A stretch of 64,000 nucleotides of DNA from assembly GCA_913062975.1 (NCBI GenBank), contig CAJXZO010000001.1, positions 186,001-250,000 of the forward strand, read 5' to 3'. This document shows, piece after piece, positions 9,282 to 19,830 of the stretch. Position 1 is the stretch's first letter. Every line of letters starts with the position of its first letter. Under the pieces are notes generated by a model. It searched no databases. It was not told the DNA's origin and worked only from the letters and a program-made list of their open reading frames with translations. The DNA is from an uncultured Micrococcales bacterium. Its GTDB lineage: Bacteria > Actinomycetota > Actinomycetes > Actinomycetales > Microbacteriaceae. Made by a program: the position numbers and the translations under genes.

Positions 9282-10438
9282 GCCTGCACCGCCTTGGGCT
9301 TGGGAAGCCTAAACAGTGACCTCACCAAAGGAGGGGCGGCTATAAACAAAACAATTGTTGATTGAACAACCAACACGATGTCAACCGGCACACCTTGGTT
9401 GGCCTGCATTAACACGGCACCTGAGCGCAGCCCACCAAACAACAAACCTGCGGCCAACACCCCGAATGGGTTATTCCTCCCCAGAAGTGCCACGGTAATT
9501 GCATCAAATCCGAAGGTTGCGCTGATGCCAACGGTTAGCTGTCGATCAGCCCCCAGCACCTGACTGGCTCCAGCCATGCCTGCCAAACCACCACTTACCG
9601 CCATCACCAGGATGTAGGTAAGTGGAATGTTAATTCCCGCTGTTCTGGCAGCAGATGGGTTGTAGCCCAGTGCCCTGAACTGGAAACCAATAGAAGATCT
9701 GTGCATCAACCACCAAACGGCAACAACCATGGCAAGCATGATTATCAATCCGAAGTGCAGTCTGAACCCGTCACCCAAAATGCCGGGAAGTCGAGAGCTT
9801 TCCGCAACCGGCGAAGAAATGGGGTTGACCTGATTGGGTGCTTGAAAAACTGGTGTTTTCAATAAATAGGTCAAAAGTAGCAGCGCCACATAGTTGAACA
9901 TGATGGTGACAACAACCTCATTGGCACCAGTGGTTGCCTTCAACAGTCCAACCAGTCCGCCCCAGAGTGCCCCACCTAACAGACCTGCCAAAACAGCCAT
10001 TGGCATATGAATCAAAAACGGCAATTCAAAACTCAAGCCAACATAACCTGCAAACATTGCGCCGAAAATAATCTGACCCTGCGCGCCAATGTTGAAAAGA
10101 CCACTCCGGAAGCTAACCGCCAAGCCAAGACCAGCAAGAGTGATTGGTGTAGCGAAAGCCAGGGTTTCAGTCAACGGTTTAATCATTCCCTGAGCAGTTG
10201 ACGCTTGGTAGTTGAAAATCGACCCTCTGAATAAAGCGTCATACGCCCCAACTACGCTGTTCAGAACAGCGGAAATTGTGTCGCCAGGCCTTGAGAAGAA
10301 ATAACCACTCGCCTCCTGCACCTCTTCATTGGCAAATGCAATCAGGATGCCACCGAACAAGAAACTGGCTACAACAGCAAAGATTGGAATTACGGCATTA
10401 CCGCTGAAGATCTCTCTGATTAGATTTTGTTGTTTCAT
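9278..10438 (-). CDS. Nucleoside ABC transporter permease
   Basis: Polytopic membrane protein (SFRSGLFNIGAQGQIIFGA), paired with the neighbouring permease. Confidence 0.9.
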   Translation of the reverse strand: MKQQNLIREIFSGNAVIPIFAVVASFLFGGILIAFANEEVQEASGYFFSRPGDTISAVLNSVVGAYDALFRGSIFNYQASTAQGMIKPLTETLAFATPITLAGLGLAVSFRSGLFNIGAQGQIIFGAMFAGYVGLSFELPFLIHMPMAVLAGLLGGALWGGLVGLLKATTGANEVVVTIMFNYVALLLLTYLLKTPVFQAPNQVNPISSPVAESSRLPGILGDGFRLHFGLIIMLAMVVAVWWLMHRSSIGFQFRALGYNPSAARTAGINIPLTYILVMAVSGGLAGMAGASQVLGADRQLTVGISATFGFDAITVALLGRNNPFGVLAAGLLFGGLRSGAVLMQANQGVPVDIVLVVQSTIVLFIAAPPLVRSLFRLPKPKAVQA

Positions 10439-11934
10439 GCGCTGATTCCAGCCATCAGTTTTCCAAGCTCTTCTCTTTGGGTATCCGGGCTGACCACTCC
10501 CACAATTTTGCCTTTATACATAACCGCTACCCGATCCCCAAGCTGGGTGGCTTCATCCAATTCGGTGGCAATGATGACCACCGGAATACCTGAATCTCTG
10601 GCTGCAACGATTTGCTCGTGAACAAACTCAATAGATCCAACATCCAGACCTCTGGTTGGCTGAGACGCAATAAGTAGTTTCAAGTCTCTGGAAAGCTCTC
10701 TGGCCAAAACCACCTTTTGCTGATTTCCTCCAGAGAGCTGGTTTGCTTTACTGAAGATGCTCCTTGCGCGAATGTCGAAAGACTTTAGTTTCTGCCCCGC
10801 AAACTCATGAAGATTTTTCAGCTGAAGTTGAATTCCCTTGGCAAATGGTGGCCTGTCACTTCTATCCAGCATCAGGTTTTCGGCAATGGTGAAATCTGCA
10901 ACCAGTCCATCTTCGGTTCTGTCTTCTGGAACAAATCCAACACCCGAGTCCAAAACCTTTTTCACCGATTTCCCTAAAAGCTCCTTCCCCTCAAGCTTTA
11001 TAGAACCCGAAACCTTGTCTTGAATACCAAGGATTGACTCGGCCAACTCCGTTTGACCATTCCCCTGAACACCCGCGATGACAAAGATTTCTCCTCGTTG
11101 AACTTCAAAGCTGACATCGTCCAAAACCTTATTGCCACTGGGGCTAAAGGCAGTCAGGTTCTGAACCTGAAAACTAGCCTCGCCTAGATTGGCCGGATCT
11201 TTGTTAACAGAAAGGTCAACCTCACGACCAACCATCATCGAAGCCAACTGCTCGGTTGTGTCAGAAGGTTTTGCCTGACCAACGACTTTGCCCAATCGAA
11301 TCACAGTGATTTTGTCAGCTACTTCCTTAACCTCACGTAGCTTGTGGGTGATGAACACAATAGCTTTGCCCTCATCTTTCAGTTGGCGCATTATTTCCAT
11401 CAGCTCATCGGTTTCCTGAGGGGTCAATACCGCTGTCGGTTCATCAAAAATTAAAACCTGAGCATCACTGATAAGCGCCTTGATGATCTCAACTCGTTGC
11501 TGAACTCCTACCGGAAGATCACCGACCACTGCGTCGGGATCAATATCAAAACCAAATCTGGAACTAATCTCACGAACTAGCTCCCTCGCCTTTTCAACAT
11601 CCAGAAAGCCAAGTGGTTTCGTTGGTTCGTGACCCAGAATGACATTCTCGGCAACGGTGAAAACAGGAATGAGCATGAAGTGCTGGTGCACCATGCCGAT
11701 GCCAGCTTTCATGGCTTCTCCCGGACCTGCAAATTTAGTCGGTTTTCCATCCAGGATGACCTCGCCCCCATCGGCTTGATAAAGACCATATAAAACATTC
11801 ATCAGGGTGGATTTGCCTGCACCATTTTCACCAAGCAAACAATGGATTTCGCCGGACTCGGCAACCAGATCAATTTGATCATTGGCTGTGAAGTCACCAA
11901 ATTTTTTGGTGATTCCCTTCAGCTCAAGTCTCAT
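10435..11934 (-). CDS. Nucleoside ABC transporter ATP-binding protein (tandem ABC domains)
   Basis: Walker A GENGAGKSTL, LSGGNQQKVVLARE signature in the second domain; tandem RbsA/YufO-like architecture. Confidence 0.93.
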   Translation of the reverse strand: MRLELKGITKKFGDFTANDQIDLVAESGEIHCLLGENGAGKSTLMNVLYGLYQADGGEVILDGKPTKFAGPGEAMKAGIGMVHQHFMLIPVFTVAENVILGHEPTKPLGFLDVEKARELVREISSRFGFDIDPDAVVGDLPVGVQQRVEIIKALISDAQVLIFDEPTAVLTPQETDELMEIMRQLKDEGKAIVFITHKLREVKEVADKITVIRLGKVVGQAKPSDTTEQLASMMVGREVDLSVNKDPANLGEASFQVQNLTAFSPSGNKVLDDVSFEVQRGEIFVIAGVQGNGQTELAESILGIQDKVSGSIKLEGKELLGKSVKKVLDSGVGFVPEDRTEDGLVADFTIAENLMLDRSDRPPFAKGIQLQLKNLHEFAGQKLKSFDIRARSIFSKANQLSGGNQQKVVLARELSRDLKLLIASQPTRGLDVGSIEFVHEQIVAARDSGIPVVIIATELDEATQLGDRVAVMYKGKIVGVVSPDTQREELGKLMAGISA

Positions 11935-11983
11935 CGTTGATCCCTACTCTTAGGTGCGCCTGAACAGCATACAACTGAAAATA

Positions 11984-12017
11984 AAAGGGTCGGGAGCAAC
12001 TAAGCCCCCGACCCTTT
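11984..12017 (-). terminator. Intrinsic terminator/attenuator-like hairpin between bmpA and the transporter ATPase gene
   Basis: Perfect 11-bp inverted repeat aaagggtcggg...cccgacccttt, followed on the minus strand by tattttc. Confidence 0.75.
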
Positions 12018-12031
12018 GCAAAACTAAATAA

Positions 12032-13180
12032 TTAGTTTTTGTAAAGCGAATTGACTACCAACTCGCCTGAGATGATCTGATCAGTCAAAGCATCTAGCTC
12101 TGCCTGAATGCCATCTGGGTAAGCAACCTCGTGCTCGGGGCTGATGCGAACACCTCCGTTGGCCAAGTTGCCAACATACTGGTTCTCATCGCCACCGGTG
12201 AAGGTTCCATCAACACCACTCTGAATCACGTTGAATACAGCATCACTCATCTTCTTCTCAATGCTTGTAAGAATGTTCTGCTTGTATTCTTCGTGCGCCT
12301 CTAGGTTGTACCAGTCGCTGTCAACACCGATTAGCTTCACGCCTTCAGAGTCCAAAGATGCTTGACCGGTTCCCTGACCAACAGGTCCTGCCACTGGCAA
12401 AATGATGTCTGCACCCTGATCGATGAACTGCTCAGATAGGTTTTTACCCTTAGCGATATCAGAAAAGTCGCCGGTGTTGCTCCAGCTTGCCTGATCGTCA
12501 CCAGTTGCACCCAAAACCTCAACCTCGGTTCCGTTTTCTGCGTTGTAGTATTCAACACCCTGCTTGAATCCGTCCATAAAGATTGTCACGGTCGGGAACA
12601 GCTGTCCGCCGTAGGTTGCCAATGTTCCAGTTTCAGTGGTGGCAGCCGCTAGGTAACCAGCAAGGAATGCTGCCTCTGCGGTGTCATACTGAATTGGCTT
12701 TACGTTTTCTAGGCTCAATGGGCTGAAGTCATCGTTTGATAGACTTGAGTCAATCAAAGCAAAGTCAGTGTCTGGGTTTGCAAGTGCGGCATCACGAACC
12801 GCAGTTGCCAGTGCGAAACCAACACCGAAGACCATGTCGCAACCCTCGCCAACCAGGCTGTCAATTGCGCTTGAGTACTCGGTCAGGGTTGCGCCAGTGT
12901 TCGACTCGACCTCTGCAGTCTCAATCCCTAGTTCGCTTTCTGCGCGCTGAAGCCCGTTGAAGGCCTCCTCGTTGAAGGATGCGTCGTCAAAACCACCCTC
13001 GTCACTAACCATGCAAGCCTTGTAGTCAACAGTCTCGGTTTCAGTTTCCTCTGATGTGCCCGAGTCTGTTCCCTCCGCGCTTTCCTCGTCCTCCGGGGCT
13101 GCTGCGCAACCTGCAAGAACGAGGGCGGATGCGGCTGAAAGGGCTATTCCCTTGATTGCCTTACGTGAAATTGTGCTCAC
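12032..13180 (-). CDS. bmpA: BMP family nucleoside-binding lipoprotein
   Basis: Lipobox LVLAGC after signal peptide (VSTISRKAIKGIALSAASALVLAGCAA); GTG start at 13180 preceded by AGGAGG; the ORF-track start at 13243 is upstream of this. Confidence 0.9.
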   Translation of the reverse strand: MSTISRKAIKGIALSAASALVLAGCAAAPEDEESAEGTDSGTSEETETETVDYKACMVSDEGGFDDASFNEEAFNGLQRAESELGIETAEVESNTGATLTEYSSAIDSLVGEGCDMVFGVGFALATAVRDAALANPDTDFALIDSSLSNDDFSPLSLENVKPIQYDTAEAAFLAGYLAAATTETGTLATYGGQLFPTVTIFMDGFKQGVEYYNAENGTEVEVLGATGDDQASWSNTGDFSDIAKGKNLSEQFIDQGADIILPVAGPVGQGTGQASLDSEGVKLIGVDSDWYNLEAHEEYKQNILTSIEKKMSDAVFNVIQSGVDGTFTGGDENQYVGNLANGGVRISPEHEVAYPDGIQAELDALTDQIISGELVVNSLYKN

Positions 13181-13305
13181 GAATATTCCTCCTGAATTTT
13201 GGGGTGGGGCGTTTTGCCCCATGGGTGGCACTAGACTACCCAATGAAATACTTCGTTAAGGGCTTGGAAACAAAAACTTAACGAGATTTTGATAACGATT
13301 ACGAA

Positions 13306-14409
13306 TTAGAGCAATTCGTCTTGGCCACTTGCCCTGAGTGAATCGACTAATCCCTTAACCTTCTGAGCATGTTGCTTGGTTGTCACCAGCAGAGCATCTG
13401 GGGTGTCGACAACGATTATGTCCTCGACTCCGATAAGGGCAATTAGCTTGTCGTTTTCACTCACCAGAATGCCGCTGGATGAATCACTCAGCACCTTGGC
13501 TTTGCCAAGCACTGCTAGGTTCCCACTCCTGCCCTGAGATTGCAGTTCGGCAATTGCAGCAAAGTCACCAACGTCGTGCCACTCAAAGCTTGCTGGCACG
13601 CAGGCCACTAAACCCTTTTTGGCCGCAGGCTCTGCCACCGAATAATCGATGGCAACTTTTTTCAACGCATGCCAAGTCTTGACTGCTTCTTTGTCAAATC
13701 CTCCCGCAACAACTTTCTCGGCCAAGTAATCAATCGACTCAGCAAGCTTTGGTTCGGTCTCGGCCAGAACCTCCAGAAACAATTTTGCAGGAGCAATGAA
13801 CATTCCCGCATTCCAAAGATAGTCACTGCTCTGAAAATATTTCTTGGCTTTGTTGATGGATGGCTTTTCAATAAATTCCCTAACCTGCACGGCGGAATCG
13901 AATCCGGCGAGGCTATCGGTTGTCCTCACATAACCAAAAGCGGTTGATGGTTCCGTTGGGTTTACCCCAATTGTCACGATCTTTCCAGTCTTGGCAACTT
14001 CGATTGCCTCCTTGACTGCGATTTCAAATTTGTGAGTTTCATGAATCACGTGATCAGCAGCGAAGGAGCCAATCACCACATCGGAGTCTCTTTTTGACAG
14101 AACTGCTGCGGCAAGGGCAATGGCGGCTGTCGAATCTCTGGGAGATGGTTCTAAAAATAAATTTGTAGGACTCAGATTCGGGAGCTGGTCAGTGACATGG
14201 GATGCGTGAGTGGAGCCAGTGACAACCGCTATGTTGTCTCCACAAATCGGTTCTAGTCGGTCCCATGTGTCTTGCAACAGGGTCTGACCACTGCCAGTCA
14301 GGTCGTGCAGAAATTTGGGAGCACTGGCTCTTGACAGAGGCCAAAGCCTCGAGCCGATTCCCCCCGCTGGAATAACGGCGTAGAAGCTTGCATCGGTTTG
14401 CATGTTCAT
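13306..14409 (-). CDS. manC: Mannose-1-phosphate guanylyltransferase
   Basis: IPAGGIGSRLWPLSR nucleotidyltransferase motif, FIEKP motif. Confidence 0.9.
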   Translation of the reverse strand: MNMQTDASFYAVIPAGGIGSRLWPLSRASAPKFLHDLTGSGQTLLQDTWDRLEPICGDNIAVVTGSTHASHVTDQLPNLSPTNLFLEPSPRDSTAAIALAAAVLSKRDSDVVIGSFAADHVIHETHKFEIAVKEAIEVAKTGKIVTIGVNPTEPSTAFGYVRTTDSLAGFDSAVQVREFIEKPSINKAKKYFQSSDYLWNAGMFIAPAKLFLEVLAETEPKLAESIDYLAEKVVAGGFDKEAVKTWHALKKVAIDYSVAEPAAKKGLVACVPASFEWHDVGDFAAIAELQSQGRSGNLAVLGKAKVLSDSSSGILVSENDKLIALIGVEDIIVVDTPDALLVTTKQHAQKVKGLVDSLRASGQDELL

Positions 14410-14500
14410 AGGCTATCGAGAATGTAACAAAGGTTGTGAAGCTGGAAAATAATTTGGTTGACTCGGTTAGACTTGGAACACGGAAGCTTGGAGGAAATTA

Positions 14501-14878
14501 ATGTCTGTTGTGCCAGCAGGGACCCTCTACCGAGGAAAGGTAGGGATGTGGTCCTGGGTGCTACACCGAGTTAGTGGTGTGGCGATTTTCTTTTTCTTGC
14601 TCGTTCATGTTTTGGACACAGCCTTGGTGAGAGTCTCACCAGAGGCTTACGACATAGTTATCCAGTCTTATAAGACACCAATCATCGGTCTCGCCGAACT
14701 GGGATTGGTCGGGGCAATTCTGTTCCACGGACTCAACGGCGTCCGCATTATCTTGGTGGATTTTTGGTCCAAGGGGACCAGATACCAAAATGCCATGTTT
14801 TGGATTGTGTTGGTTTTGGCCGTTGGCATCACCGCCTACTTCACCCCTGGCCACCTAGAGAGAATTTTGGAGTTTTAG
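14501..14878 (+). CDS. sdhC: Succinate dehydrogenase cytochrome b556 subunit
   Basis: HRVSGVAIFFFLLVH and three TM segments; operonic with sdhDAB. Confidence 0.92.
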   Translation: MSVVPAGTLYRGKVGMWSWVLHRVSGVAIFFFLLVHVLDTALVRVSPEAYDIVIQSYKTPIIGLAELGLVGAILFHGLNGVRIILVDFWSKGTRYQNAMFWIVLVLAVGITAYFTPGHLERILEF

Positions 14879-14882
14879 AAAA

Positions 14883-15332
14883 ATGTCAGTTCAGATTGAA
14901 ATCCCAAACTCCCCAAGGAAGGAAAAAGTAACCAACTGGGAGAAATACGGTTGGCTCTACATGCGAATCAGTGGTCCACTGCTGATTGTTCTAATTTTCA
15001 CTCACGTTTTTGTAAACCTCTTCACTGGCGAAGGCATCAAGCAGATTGACTTTGCCTTCGTGGCTGGCAAATGGGCGGACCCATTTTGGCAGTGGTGGGA
15101 TGTTTCAATGCTGTGGTTAGCGCTTATCCACGGAACATTGGGAATGCGCACAATCATCAATGACTACACCGAGAAACCCAAGCTAAGAACTGGACTTGTT
15201 GGCACTCTCTGGAGTGTCTCTGGTGCCCTTATCTTGTTGGGAACCTTGGTTGTATTCACCTTCGACCCTTGCCCAGCAACGGCCGACCCAAACCTATTAC
15301 CTTCTTTCTGCGAAGCGATTGCGAGCAACTAA
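14883..15332 (+). CDS. sdhD: Succinate dehydrogenase hydrophobic membrane anchor
   Basis: Position between sdhC and sdhA, TM segments, HGTLGMRTIINDY. Confidence 0.9.
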   Translation: MSVQIEIPNSPRKEKVTNWEKYGWLYMRISGPLLIVLIFTHVFVNLFTGEGIKQIDFAFVAGKWADPFWQWWDVSMLWLALIHGTLGMRTIINDYTEKPKLRTGLVGTLWSVSGALILLGTLVVFTFDPCPATADPNLLPSFCEAIASN

Positions 15333-17102
15333 ATGACCAAAGTTCACCACCACGAATTTGATGTAGTAATTGTTGGCGCCGGCGGCGCTGGCATGCGTGC
15401 TGCCATCGAGGCGGGTCCTCACGCTAGGACGGCAGTAATCTCAAAACTATTCCCTACCCGCAGCCACACCGGTGCTGCTCAAGGTGGAATGGCGGCAGCA
15501 CTTGCAAACGTCGAAGAAGACAGCTGGGAATGGCACACATTTGACACGGTAAAGGGTGGCGACTACCTGGTGGATCAAGATGCGGCAGAGATTCTTGCAA
15601 AAGAATCAGTGCAGGCAGTTATTGATCTTGAGAACATGGGTCTTCCTTTCAACAGAACCCCGGATGGAAAGATCGACCAGCGTCGCTTCGGTGGTCACAC
15701 TCGCGATCACGGAAAGGCCCCTGTTAGAAGAAGTTGCTACGCAGCTGACCGCACCGGCCACATGATTCTGCAGACCCTCTATCAAACTTGCGTCAAACTT
15801 GGCATCGAGTTTTTCAACGAGTTCTACGTTCTAGACATGGTGATGACCGAAGTTGATGGTAAGGAAGTCCCGGCCGCCGTTGTTGCCTATGACTTGGCTA
15901 CGGGGGAACTCCACATAATCCGTGGCAAGAGCATTGTTTATGCAACCGGTGGTTTTGGAAAAATCTTCAAAACAACCTCTAACGCTCACACCTTGACCGG
16001 TGATGGCATTGGCATCATTTGGCGTAAAGGTTTGCCACTTGAGGACATGGAGTTCTATCAATTCCACCCAACCGGTCTGGCAGGTCTTGGTATTTTGCTC
16101 TCAGAAGCAGCCCGAGGCGAGGGTGGGATTCTAAGAAATGCCTCTGGTGAGAGATTCATGGAGCGCTATGCGCCAACCATCAAAGACCTTGCTCCTCGAG
16201 ACATGGTTGCAAGAGCCATGGCAAATGAGGTCCGAGAGGGCCGTGGTGGAGGACCAAACAAGGACCATGTATTCCTTGATCTAACTCACCTGGAACCTGC
16301 TGTTATTGACGCCAAGTTGCCAGACATCACAGAGTTTGCAAGAACCTACCTGGGAGTTGAGCCTTACACTGAGCCAGTTCCAGTTTTCCCAACTGCTCAC
16401 TACGCAATGGGTGGAATCCCAACCAACATCAAAGCTGAGGTGCTCAGTGACAATGACACCGTAGTTCCAGGTTTGTATGCAGCTGGTGAGTGCGCATGTG
16501 TGAGTGTTCACGGAGCAAACCGTTTGGGAACCAACTCTTTGCTGGATATCAACGTGTTTGGTAAGCGTGCGGGAATCTATGCCGTGGAGTATGCAAAGAC
16601 TGCAACCCTGCCCCCACTTCCAGAAAACGCTGAAGCAGATGTTGTTCAGCTTTTGGAGCAGGTCAGGTCATCTACAGGTGATGAAAAGGTTGCTGTTTTG
16701 CGCCGCGAATTGCAAGACATAATGGATGCAAACGCCCAGGTTTACAGAACGGAAGAAAGCCTGAATGAGGCACTAGACAAAATTGGTGAGTTGAGAGAGC
16801 GTTATAAGAACATCTCCATCCAGGATCACGGCCAGCGATTCAACACTGATTTGTTAGAGGCAGTTGAACTTGGTTTCTTGCTTGACCTTGCTGAGGTCTT
16901 GGCATACGCATCAAGGGAGAGAAGAGAAAGTCGCGGTGGTCACTTCCGTGAGGATTACCTCGACCGCAACGACGATAAATTCATGATGCACTCAATGCTT
17001 TATCGCGATGGAGAGCCAACCGGTGAAATCGGAGCTGGAATTCGAGTCGGATGGAAGCCGGTAGTAATCACCAACTACCAGCCGATGGAAAGAAAATACT
17101 AA
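15333..17102 (+). CDS. sdhA: Succinate dehydrogenase flavoprotein subunit
   Basis: [16 protein letters not shown] motif, [15 protein letters not shown] and [12 protein letters not shown] motifs. Confidence 0.96.
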   Translation: MTKVHHHEFDVVIVGAGGAGMRAAIEAGPHARTAVISKLFPTRSHTGAAQGGMAAALANVEEDSWEWHTFDTVKGGDYLVDQDAAEILAKESVQAVIDLENMGLPFNRTPDGKIDQRRFGGHTRDHGKAPVRRSCYAADRTGHMILQTLYQTCVKLGIEFFNEFYVLDMVMTEVDGKEVPAAVVAYDLATGELHIIRGKSIVYATGGFGKIFKTTSNAHTLTGDGIGIIWRKGLPLEDMEFYQFHPTGLAGLGILLSEAARGEGGILRNASGERFMERYAPTIKDLAPRDMVARAMANEVREGRGGGPNKDHVFLDLTHLEPAVIDAKLPDITEFARTYLGVEPYTEPVPVFPTAHYAMGGIPTNIKAEVLSDNDTVVPGLYAAGECACVSVHGANRLGTNSLLDINVFGKRAGIYAVEYAKTATLPPLPENAEADVVQLLEQVRSSTGDEKVAVLRRELQDIMDANAQVYRTEESLNEALDKIGELRERYKNISIQDHGQRFNTDLLEAVELGFLLDLAEVLAYASRERRESRGGHFREDYLDRNDDKFMMHSMLYRDGEPTGEIGAGIRVGWKPVVITNYQPMERKY

Positions 17103-17840
17103 ATGTCAGAAGTAAAAGAAATTGCAGAAATCCCATACTTTACGGTGACCCTTAGCATTCGCAGGTTCGATCCTGAGAAAAGCGAGGAGGCAAGCTGGGA
17201 AGAGTTCAAGGTGGAGATGCACTCAACCGATCGCGTCCTGGATGCCCTTCACAAAATCAAGTGGGAACAAGACGGATCACTGACCTTTAGACGCTCCTGT
17301 GCTCACGGTGTTTGTGGCTCGGATGCGGTTAGAATCAACGGTCGAAACCGTCTTGCCTGCAAGACGCTGATTAAGGACCTAGACATCAACTCAACAATCA
17401 CCGTTGAGCCAATCAAGGGCCTTCCCGTTGAAAAAGACCTAGTGGTAGACATGAACCCCTTCTACCAGGCCTATAAAGACATCAACCCATTTCTGGTTGC
17501 CAATGACAAGCCAGAAAAAGAAAGACTGCAGTCGCCAGAAGATCGTGCTCGCTTTGACGACACCACTAAGTGCATTTTGTGTGCAGCCTGCACCACTTCA
17601 TGCCCTGTGTTTTGGACAGATGGTCAATACTTCGGACCAGCGGCAATTGTTAACGCTCACCGCTTTATCTTTGATTCTCGCGATGACCAGGCGGATCTGC
17701 GTCTTGACATCTTGAATGACAGAGAAGGTGTTTGGCGCTGCCGAACCACATTCAACTGCACCGAGGCTTGCCCCAGAGGCATTGAGGTCACCAAGGCAAT
17801 CGCCGAGGTGAAGCAGGCTATTTTGCGGGGTAAGCCATAA
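17103..17840 (+). CDS. sdhB: Succinate dehydrogenase iron-sulfur subunit
   Basis: CAHGVCGSDA, CILCAACTTSCP and CTEACPRGIEV iron-sulfur motifs. Confidence 0.96.
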   Translation: MSEVKEIAEIPYFTVTLSIRRFDPEKSEEASWEEFKVEMHSTDRVLDALHKIKWEQDGSLTFRRSCAHGVCGSDAVRINGRNRLACKTLIKDLDINSTITVEPIKGLPVEKDLVVDMNPFYQAYKDINPFLVANDKPEKERLQSPEDRARFDDTTKCILCAACTTSCPVFWTDGQYFGPAAIVNAHRFIFDSRDDQADLRLDILNDREGVWRCRTTFNCTEACPRGIEVTKAIAEVKQAILRGKP

Positions 17841-18277
17841 TGCTCTCGCGCCGGATTGTTCTATCCAGCGCGCTGGGAACAGCTGCAGCCGCAACTCTGG
17901 CTGCCTGTGCTTCAGGAACTCAGGACACTGGTCCAAACCCAAGTGAAACAGCTGAGGCTGAGGACAACCAGCAACCCAGCTCATTTGTGATTGGAGCTGC
18001 CAGCGAGGTGCCTGTTGGTGGTGGTGCAAAGTTTAGAGCTGGTGACACCGAAGTATTTGTGACCCAACCAACCAGCGGAGAATTCAGAGCCTTTGATGCT
18101 CGCTGCACTCACGCAGGTTGTGCCGTGACAGCAGTTGTCAGTCAGCAGATTGAATGCCCATGTCACGGTGCCAAATACAACTTTGAAACAGGTGATGTAG
18201 TTTCAGGACCTGCGCCAAGAGCATTGGGGAAACTGACCATAAATCAGGTCGGCGACCAATTAGAAGTCAGTTTCTAA
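17840..18277 (+). CDS. Rieske (2Fe-2S) lipoprotein with Tat-like signal
   Basis: N-terminal SRR plus lipobox TLAAC; Rieske ligands CTHAGC...CPCHGA. Confidence 0.9.
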   Translation: MLSRRIVLSSALGTAAAATLAACASGTQDTGPNPSETAEAEDNQQPSSFVIGAASEVPVGGGAKFRAGDTEVFVTQPTSGEFRAFDARCTHAGCAVTAVVSQQIECPCHGAKYNFETGDVVSGPAPRALGKLTINQVGDQLEVSF

Positions 18278-19797
18278 ACAGCTAGTTTTTGTCTAAGAGC
18301 GGGTAGCAGTGCACCGGATGCACTCAAAGAAGACGCTCCCAGGTCGATAAACCACTTGGCGGCTTCGGGCTCACCTGCTATCTCCCCGCAAAGACTCACC
18401 GGCTTGCCAGCGGTGATTCCAGCTTCAATGATTGATGCAACGGTGGAAATCACCTCGGGGTGCTTTGCATCACTGAGGCTTCTGAAAGTTGATCTTGGCC
18501 GTTTCAGAACATACTGCGCCAAGTCATTTGTTCCAATTGAAACAAAGTCAACTATCTTGAAAAGTTCTGAAAGCACCTGTGGGGTTGCCAATTCCGGCAC
18601 CTCAACCATCACCCCGAGTTTGTCAAAGTCATATTGCTTTGCCATTTCCAAAAACTGCTCTGCTTCCGAAAGTGTCACAACCATTGGCGCCATCACCCAA
18701 AGCTCAGTTTCTGGGTAATAGGAGCTTGCCCTGGCAAGCGCCTGCATTTGAGTTTCGATAACTTCTGGGTTTGCCATTAGCGTTGCAAGCCCCCTGCCAA
18801 AATAATCTCCGGATCCAGCTGGCTTCAAAAACGGTAGGGGTTTATCAAAATCAAGGTCTAAAAGTCTTGCGATAACCAGTTTGTTTTTAAATCTTGCCAA
18901 CAGCCTTGAATATTCAAATACCTGTTCATCAAAACTTGGGGCGTCCTTGCGACCAAGGAACAAAAGCTCAGTTCTATAAAGTCCGACACCCGATGCACCC
19001 GCCTTGATGGCACTACCCCCCTCAATGGCACTTCCAACGTTTGCTAAAAGTGGCACTGGTGTTTCCAAAGAAAGATCAACCTCGGTTGCAATTGCCGCTC
19101 GATAATTAGCCATCTCATCTTGGCTCGGGTTTATAAAAACCTGACCGCTGGTTGCATCCAGCAAAATGGTGTCGCCGTCTTTGATCACCCCAGAACCAAC
19201 CACACCCATCACTGCAGGAAGCTTGTTGGCCCTGGCCATCACTGCCGTGTGTGAACTGACTCCCCCTTGCTGGGTGATAAACCCTGCGATGTTTTCAGGC
19301 AGGTTGGACAAATCAACAGGTGAAAGACTCTCGGCAATCAGAATCTTTTTTTCATCCTCAGCTTCGTCAGCGGGTTCGTTTGCCAGGTGTGAGATTGTTC
19401 TCTCAGCAATGCCGGTTAGGTCATTTGATCTTTCCGCGAAGTAACCGCCAAGATCAGCGAGTTTTCTTGCAAACTTCGCAAAAGACCCCCTGATGGCGGT
19501 TGCCGCATCCGATCCTTCAATCATTCGAGCTTTGATTTCTTCAAATAGCTCTTTGTCAGAGAGCATTATTGCCATTGCTCTGAGAATTTCAACCGACTCT
19601 CCGTGGGAGTCAAAGGCCTCAATCTCAATCTGCTCTCTCATCTGTTGCAGAGCTACCTTGACATCCAGCAGATTGAATCTCTCGCCAGGTTGATTTGATA
19701 AAACTATGCTTCCGGGAATCTTAACTCTGGCCTTGGCAATCACCACGCCATCATCAGCACTGGCAACTCCAGTTCCAACTAAAACTCTCTCGGACAT
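18274..19797 (-). CDS. ptsI: PTS enzyme I (phosphoenolpyruvate-protein phosphotransferase)
   Basis: GGVSSHTAVMARA phosphohistidine region, TELLFLGR, GTNDLAQY, SLCGEIAGEP motifs. Confidence 0.93.
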   Translation of the reverse strand: MSERVLVGTGVASADDGVVIAKARVKIPGSIVLSNQPGERFNLLDVKVALQQMREQIEIEAFDSHGESVEILRAMAIMLSDKELFEEIKARMIEGSDAATAIRGSFAKFARKLADLGGYFAERSNDLTGIAERTISHLANEPADEAEDEKKILIAESLSPVDLSNLPENIAGFITQQGGVSSHTAVMARANKLPAVMGVVGSGVIKDGDTILLDATSGQVFINPSQDEMANYRAAIATEVDLSLETPVPLLANVGSAIEGGSAIKAGASGVGLYRTELLFLGRKDAPSFDEQVFEYSRLLARFKNKLVIARLLDLDFDKPLPFLKPAGSGDYFGRGLATLMANPEVIETQMQALARASSYYPETELWVMAPMVVTLSEAEQFLEMAKQYDFDKLGVMVEVPELATPQVLSELFKIVDFVSIGTNDLAQYVLKRPRSTFRSLSDAKHPEVISTVASIIEAGITAGKPVSLCGEIAGEPEAAKWFIDLGASSLSASGALLPALRQKLAV

Positions 19798-19830
19798 GCT
19801 CAGATTCTAGGTGTGCATAGACTTAAGTGC

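Noticed and set aside
12032-13243. BmpA start at 13243
   Set aside because: The first 21 residues lack signal-peptide character; GTG 13180 has AGGAGG upstream and starts a normal lipoprotein signal
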